A DNA stretch of 6,706 bases, taken from contig JAADGA010000084.1 in NCBI GenBank assembly GCA_013152615.1, positions 1-6,706 of the forward strand. Reading direction: 5' to 3'. This stretch comes from Alphaproteobacteria bacterium. Its GTDB lineage: Bacteria; Pseudomonadota; Alphaproteobacteria; Sphingomonadales; Emcibacteraceae. The position numbers and the translations under genes were made by a program. Positions 1-6,706 of this stretch are shown here, in pieces; position 1 is the first letter of the stretch; each line of letters begins with the position of its first letter. The notes under the pieces were generated by a model. The model made no database searches and had not been told where the DNA came from. It was given only the letters and a program-made list of their open reading frames with translations.

Positions 1-19
1 CAAGGAAAAACCACAGAAC

Positions 20-322
20 TCACTGATTGGGGATAACGATTTCATCCCGGTACATCAGACCAAGGATTTTCCGGGATTCCTGATCAAGAAAGTCCGGGTT
101 AACATGATCCGGCCGTAACAGCTTTACATGACTTTCAATTTTCACCCGGCGCTTATGCACCAGACTATATTCCTGATTCAGAACGGAAATCTGTTCCCGC
201 AGGCTGGATCTTTGCTGAATACTGCGCATTCCATAGACGAAAAAATAGATAATGATCAGTGAACAGATCATGGGAATGATCATTTTGCGGAATCTGTTCG
301 ATATATTCAGGCTGTCGGTCAT
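20..322 (-). CDS. ftsB: FtsB/DivIC-family septum formation initiator
   Basis: This is a small bitopic inner-membrane protein of the divisome. By family knowledge, FtsB pairs with FtsL and FtsQ to link early and late division proteins and to activate septal peptidoglycan synthesis. The 100-residue product has a short basic cytoplasmic N-terminus (residues 1-13), one membrane span (about 14-32, rich in Ile, Met and Phe), and a charged heptad-like coiled-coil stretch (about 35-68). It ends with the motif LLRPDHVNPDFLDQESRKIL followed by GLMYRDEIVI, which matches the family's D-x-LDE-x-AR-x-x-LG-x-x-x-x-DEIVI signature. Length is typical. The ATG at 322 has no clear Shine-Dalgarno; Met14 would remove the basic N-terminus and is less likely. 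It lies 31 bp after the MFS gene. In related genomes it follows eno directly and precedes pyruvate dehydrogenase genes, which would lie beyond the left edge. Confidence 0.9.
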   Translation of the reverse strand: MTDSLNISNRFRKMIIPMICSLIIIYFFVYGMRSIQQRSSLREQISVLNQEYSLVHKRRVKIESHVKLLRPDHVNPDFLDQESRKILGLMYRDEIVIPNQ

Positions 323-353
323 AGCGTAAGAGAATCACACCTGATTTACGAGG

Positions 354-2877
<2,524 letters not shown>

Positions 2878-2880
2878 TTA

Positions 2881-2887
2881 TCTCCAC
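2881..2887 (-). promoter_or_regulatory. Ribosome binding site of eno
   Basis: On the - strand this reads GTGGAGA, with GGAG (2885-2882) 7 nt upstream of the eno ATG. It is the clearest Shine-Dalgarno in the window and fixes the enolase start. The short AT-rich pyrG-eno gap (2875-2908) holds little else and no terminator, which fits co-transcription. Confidence 0.8.
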
Positions 2888-2908
2888 AATGAGCTATTTA
2901 TAATATAT

Positions 2909-4603
<1,695 letters not shown>

Positions 4604-4615
4604 TTAAATCTTGTC

Positions 4616-4641
4616 TTGCCGAAGCAGCCTTCACAAGGCAA
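4616..4641 (-). other. Stem-loop in the secG-pyrG gap
   Basis: About 20 nt after the secG stop, TTGCC and GGCAA pair, stacked on GAAG/CTTC with a four-base bulge. An alternative fold is the perfect hairpin GCCTT-GTG-AAGGC (4639-4627). No U-run follows on the - strand, so it is not a convincing intrinsic terminator. It might be a pause or RNA-processing structure between secG and pyrG, or chance. The rest of the gap, apart from the 15-bp duplication, shows nothing recognisable. Confidence 0.3.
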
Positions 4642-4662
4642 TTACCAAATATTAAGCCCCTC

Positions 4663-4992
4663 TTATTCGGATTTGGGAATAACCGGCTCTGGCTTGGGTT
4701 TAATGTCTTTTTTAGGCGCGGGCTGTTCAATAACCTTGTCCTTAACATCGAACACCGACTTGTCGGCGGTCTTCTGTCTGGCAATAACAGCAAGGCTGAG
4801 ACTCGTTATGAAAAATCCTACAGCAAGAAGGGTTGTGATCTTGGTAAGCAAGGTTGCGGCACTGCGCCCGGACATCATGCCGCCCTGGCCACCGCCAATT
4901 CCCAAGGCACCGCCGGATGATCGCTGAACAAGGACCAATCCGACAAGGCTCACTGTCAGGATCAGGTGAATAACAAGAACAATATCTTGCAT
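4663..4992 (-). CDS. secG: Preprotein translocase subunit SecG
   Basis: SecG is the small auxiliary subunit of the SecYEG channel; by family knowledge it improves SecA-driven protein export. The 109-residue product has the expected two-helix hairpin: helix one at about residues 3-22, then the conserved cytoplasmic loop LVQRSSGGALGIGGGQGG (21-38) with MMSGRSAA, and helix two at about 50-70. A hydrophilic tail rich in Pro and Lys (about 91-109, PAPKKDIKPKPEP) follows, a kind of extension often seen in alphaproteobacterial SecG. The ATG at 4992 begins at MQDIVLVIHL, as expected for the family; an AAGAG about 9 nt upstream is a moderate ribosome binding site. It lies between tpiA (106-bp gap) and pyrG (116-bp gap), as in many alphaproteobacteria. 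The tpiA-secG gap (4993-5098) shows no convincing promoter or terminator. Confidence 0.93.
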   Translation of the reverse strand: MQDIVLVIHLILTVSLVGLVLVQRSSGGALGIGGGQGGMMSGRSAATLLTKITTLLAVGFFITSLSLAVIARQKTADKSVFDVKDKVIEQPAPKKDIKPKPEPVIPKSE

Positions 4993-5098
4993 ATTTTAAA
5001 ACTCTTCTGTTATCTGCATAAATGAACAATCAAAATGGCTTTTACTCCAATCTGTTTGATATATCCAGCGTAAAATGCAGGACCGGACAAGCTATTGA

Positions 5099-5923
5099 TT
5101 ATTGATATGTTTTGATGATGCCATAGAAGTCCTGTGCTTTCAGGCTGGCACCACCAACCAGCGCCCCGTTTACATTGGCGACCGCCATTAATTCCGCGGC
5201 ATTCGACGCTTTTACCGAGCCGCCATACAGGATACGAATTGCGTCCCCGGCCTGCCCGAACCGGTCCTGCAACAAACCGCGAATAACCGCATGCACTGCT
5301 GCGACATCATCGACCGTCGGCGTTTTTCCCGTACCAATCGCCCATACCGGTTCATAGGCAATGACGGTGCTATCAACCGTTGCCGTATCGGGTGCCGTAT
5401 CGGGTGCCATATCGGGTGCCATATCGGGGATGGAATTCTTCAGCTGTGAGGTCACCACCTTCAGGGTTGCCCCCTCTTCCCGTTCGCTGCCCGTTTCGCC
5501 AACACAGATGATCGCGGTCATGCCCTGTGCCTGTACTGCCATCGCCTTGGCCCGGACGATGTCATTGGTTTCGCCGTGATCCGCCCGGCGCTCCGAATGA
5601 CCGACAATAACATAGCGACAGCCAAGGTCAGCCAGCATAACAGCAGAAATATCGCCGGTATGCGCCCCGCCCGTTGCCATATGACAGTCCTGCGCCCCAA
5701 TCCCGATGCCGTTCTCGATGCCGTTCTTGATACCGTTCTCGATGCCGTTCTCGATGCCGTTGCCCGCCAGCATGGAAATCAGCGTTGCCGGTGGACAGAT
5801 CACAACTTCACATCCGCGGTTGTTACCGGCCATCAGCTTATTCAGTTTTGTTATTTCCGCAATATTCGCTGTCACGCCATTCATTTTCCAGTTGCCCGCG
5901 ACCAGAGCTTCAGGTAGTGCCAT
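5099..5923 (-). CDS. tpiA: Triose-phosphate isomerase with two tandem-repeat loop expansions
   Basis: TpiA interconverts dihydroxyacetone phosphate and glyceraldehyde 3-phosphate in the cytoplasm. All catalytic motifs of the (beta/alpha)8 barrel are present: Asn11 and Lys13 in GNWKMNG, His109 in VGHSERR, Glu191 in YEPVWAIGTGK (loop 6), the phosphate-binding YGGSVKASNA (233-242) and GALVGGASL. The protein is 274 residues, against about 250 for the family. The excess is two in-frame arrays of four-residue units: NGIE-type at about 55-70, before strand beta3 (IGIGAQDCH), and DMAP/DTAP-type at about 167-182, before strand beta6 (TVIAYEPVW). Removing about 16 and 12 residues restores a normal length and alignment. 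I chose ATG 5923 because AGGA lies 7 nt upstream; ATG 5929, two codons earlier, is possible. The frame stays open to 6001, but those codons overlap a hairpin and do not resemble TpiA. It probably leads the - strand cluster. Confidence 0.96.
   Translation of the reverse strand: MALPEALVAGNWKMNGVTANIAEITKLNKLMAGNNRGCEVVICPPATLISMLAGNGIENGIENGIKNGIENGIGIGAQDCHMATGGAHTGDISAVMLADLGCRYVIVGHSERRADHGETNDIVRAKAMAVQAQGMTAIICVGETGSEREEGATLKVVTSQLKNSIPDMAPDMAPDTAPDTATVDSTVIAYEPVWAIGTGKTPTVDDVAAVHAVIRGLLQDRFGQAGDAIRILYGGSVKASNAAELMAVANVNGALVGGASLKAQDFYGIIKTYQ
5381..5428. repeat. 12-bp x4 tandem repeat inside tpiA (DMAP/DTAP array)
   Basis: Four consecutive 12-bp units: tgccgtatcggg twice, then tgccatatcggg twice. 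Units differ at one position only (Thr versus Met codon). On the coding strand they give PDMA-PDMA-PDTA-PDTA. The array lies between helix alpha5 (LKVVTSQLKNSIPD) and strand beta6 of the barrel. The unit is a multiple of three, so changes in copy number keep the frame. Confidence 0.95.
5705..5761. repeat. 12-bp x4 tandem repeat plus partial unit inside tpiA (NGIE array)
   Basis: Four full 12-bp units (5705-5752, consensus gatgccgttctc) plus a 9-bp fifth partial copy (5753-5761). One unit has two substitutions (Glu to Lys codon and a silent change in Gly); these fall across the unit boundary as drawn. On the coding strand this gives NGIE-NGIE-NGIK-NGIE, leading into the ancestral-looking NGIGIGAQDCH. 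It lies in the loop between helix alpha2 and strand beta3. Confidence 0.95.
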
Positions 5924-5929
5924 GTTCAT

Positions 5930-5937
5930 TTCCTTCC
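5930..5937 (-). promoter_or_regulatory. Ribosome binding site of tpiA
   Basis: The - strand reads GGAAGGAA. AGGA (5934-5931) is 7 nt upstream of ATG 5923, the best spacing. The outer GGA (5937-5935) is 5 nt upstream of ATG 5929, so either of the two closely spaced Met codons could start, giving MNMALPEAL or MALPEAL. Confidence 0.65.
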
Positions 5938-5965
5938 GTTCAAGACTTTCCATGATTTCTAGCAG

Positions 5966-5993
5966 AAAAACCCGGGCTTTTCCATAGCCCCGG
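5966..5993 (-). terminator. Terminator-like hairpin in the tpiA leader
   Basis: On the - strand CCGGGGCT (5993-5986) pairs with AGCCCGG (5978-5972), with one bulged G, around a 7-nt loop; then come one G and five T (5970-5966). This has the form of an intrinsic terminator oriented toward tpiA, ending 42 nt before its start codon. As no - strand gene lies upstream within the window, it could attenuate the tpiA transcript, or be harmless if transcription starts downstream of it. Confidence 0.4.
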
Positions 5994-6028
5994 CGGAACA
6001 ATCTTCTTTATCGCCGTCAGGACATAAG

Positions 6029-6046
6029 CTTTTGGGCCTTTTGGGC
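6029..6046. repeat. Perfect 9-bp tandem duplication
   Basis: cttttgggc occurs twice back to back (6029-6037, 6038-6046) in the tpiA/ppiD spacer. Short repeats of this length can arise by chance, but it adds to several tandem duplications nearby. Confidence 0.75.
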
Positions 6047-6051
6047 TTGCG

Positions 6052-6069
6052 ATGATCCGGTCAGATCAT
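6052..6069. promoter_or_regulatory. Operator-like inverted repeat
   Basis: ATGATC and GATCAT are perfect 6-bp arms separated by six bases (cggtca), in the divergent spacer. Symmetry of this size suits a dimeric regulator, and it overlaps the GATAAT-like -10 sequence facing tpiA. No regulator can be named, and a 6-bp dyad can occur by chance. Confidence 0.3.
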
Positions 6070-6090
6070 TATCATGCGGAAAATTCCACC

Positions 6091-6129
6091 GGATTCTGGC
6101 GATGAATTTTGGCAATGGATTTTGGCAAC
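6091..6129. repeat. Three degenerate 13-bp direct repeats
   Basis: Units are ggattctggcgat (6091-6103), gaattttggcaat (6104-6116) and ggattttggcaac (6117-6129); each differs from the next at two to three positions. A further partial match, atctggcaat, follows at 6141-6150. The array lies just upstream of ppiD. It could be multiple binding sites for one protein or a decayed tandem duplication. Confidence 0.7.
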
Positions 6130-6177
6130 AACACTCAACCATCTGGCAATAACACTTAAATACAGGTACCCCAATAA

Positions 6178-6706
6178 ATGTTACAGTTACTCAGAAGTGG
6201 TCTTACATCCTATTTTGCCACGGCATTACTCGGGCTATTGATCGCAAGTTTTGCCTTATGGGGCATTGGCGGGGATATTTTGACCGGTGGCAGAAATAAT
6301 GTGGCCCAGATCGGCAGCGAAAAAGTGTCAATGAAAGATTATGCCACTGACTTCCAGAATAATTATACCCAGTTCCAGCAACAATCCGGCCGTAATGTCA
6401 GCCGTGAAATCCTTATTGATCAGGGCATGGCGCAAAGATGGCTCGTCAGTCTGGTTCAGCGCCGGGCCTTCGCCTATGCCGCCCATAAGCTTAATATCAG
6501 GATTACCGATAGCGGGCTGCGCAAATATATTATGAGTATCGACGCCTTTCAGGACACCCTCGGCCAATTCAGCAAAAGCAAGTTTGAAAGCATGGCCAGC
6601 TATCAGGGCTATACCACCAGCGAATTTGAAAAAATACTGCGGCGGGATCTGGAACGGCAGACGTTGATGACGTCAATTTCTAGCGGTTTCTCGGCCCCCG
6701 CTCCCA
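6178..6706 (+). CDS. ppiD: PpiD-like periplasmic peptidyl-prolyl isomerase/chaperone, N-terminal part
   Basis: The frame opens at ATG 6178 and runs off the right edge without a stop (176 full codons). The product begins MLQLLRSGLTSYFATALLGL, a short basic cytoplasmic tail and then an uncleaved membrane anchor (about residues 12-32, ending FALWGIGGD). After it comes VAQIGSEKVSMKDYATDFQN (42-61), the V-x-x-V/IG-x-x-x-I/V-S pattern that opens SurA/PpiD N-terminal chaperone domains, then helical segments including ILIDQGMAQRWLVSLVQRRA and SKFESMASYQGYTTSEFEKI. By family knowledge PpiD is anchored in the inner membrane, near the Sec translocon, and helps outer-membrane and periplasmic proteins fold. 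The parvulin domain would lie beyond the edge, so isomerase activity cannot be judged. Only a weak AGG about 11 nt upstream supports the start, but the anchor placement fits well. It is divergent from tpiA, as in many alphaproteobacteria, where trp genes often follow. Confidence 0.87.
   Translation, partial: MLQLLRSGLTSYFATALLGLLIASFALWGIGGDILTGGRNNVAQIGSEKVSMKDYATDFQNNYTQFQQQSGRNVSREILIDQGMAQRWLVSLVQRRAFAYAAHKLNIRITDSGLRKYIMSIDAFQDTLGQFSKSKFESMASYQGYTTSEFEKILRRDLERQTLMTSISSGFSAPAP

Larger units (their letters stand above)
5924..6177. promoter_or_regulatory. Divergent tpiA/ppiD intergenic region
   Basis: This 254-bp spacer must carry the start signals for the leftward tpiA cluster and the rightward ppiD gene. 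From left to right it contains the tpiA ribosome binding site, a terminator-like hairpin (5966-5993), a 9-bp tandem duplication, an inverted repeat ATGATC-N6-GATCAT (6052-6069) and three degenerate 13-bp direct repeats (6091-6129). A GATAAT-like -10 sequence lies on the - strand near 6068-6073 and a TTGGCA -35-like sequence on the + strand at 6122-6127, but neither has a good partner, so I do not place promoters exactly. Confidence 0.5.

Noticed and set aside
251..287. Repeated ATGATC/GATCAT hexamers
   Set aside because: They lie in the Ile/Met-rich membrane segment of ftsB and are explained by ATG and ATC codons.
5924..6001. Longer TpiA start giving a 300-residue protein
   Set aside because: The extra 26 residues do not resemble any TpiA N-terminus and overlap the hairpin; a well-spaced ribosome binding site supports 5923.
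6328..6567. 79-codon - strand frame
   Set aside because: It is antisense to the ppiD reading frame, which has a clear membrane anchor and chaperone-domain start.

Overview
The window is a compact stretch of housekeeping genes, most probably from an alphaproteobacterium. The order tpiA-secG-pyrG-eno-ftsB, with a divergent ppiD-like gene beyond tpiA, matches the arrangement I recall from many Alphaproteobacteria, and the SecG, FtsB and CTP synthase sequences look alphaproteobacterial. Genus and order cannot be read from the sequence.

Layout from right to left. A PpiD-type periplasmic folding factor starts at 6178 on the + strand and runs off the right edge. A 254-bp divergent spacer (5924-6177) follows, containing short tandem repeats, a dyad and a terminator-like hairpin. 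Everything else is on the - strand: tpiA (5923-5099), secG (4992-4663), pyrG (4546-2909), eno (2874-1597), an MFS transporter (1637-354) and an ftsB-like cell-division gene (322-20). The gaps are 106 bp (tpiA-secG), 116 bp (secG-pyrG), 34 bp (pyrG-eno) and 31 bp (MFS-ftsB). The MFS start overlaps the end of eno by about 41 bp, so at least pyrG-eno-MFS-ftsB is probably co-transcribed. No gene-free stretch exceeds 300 bp.

Functionally the window combines two glycolytic enzymes (triose-phosphate isomerase, enolase), CTP synthesis, a Sec translocon subunit, a periplasmic chaperone and a divisome protein. Two things depart from the usual layout: kdsA, commonly between pyrG and eno, is absent, and an MFS transporter sits between eno and ftsB.

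The most unusual signal is in tpiA. The protein is about 25-28 residues longer than typical, and nearly all the excess lies in two separate in-frame tandem arrays of 12-bp units (four residues each). One is NGIE-type just before strand beta3; the other is DMAP/DTAP-type just before strand beta6. Both fall in alpha-to-beta loops on the barrel face away from the active site, and all catalytic motifs are intact. Further short tandem duplications (15 bp x2 before pyrG; 9 bp x2 and 13 bp x3 before tpiA/ppiD) suggest that tandem duplication is unusually active or tolerated here. I see no mobile element, CRISPR array or defence system, and no complete RNA gene.
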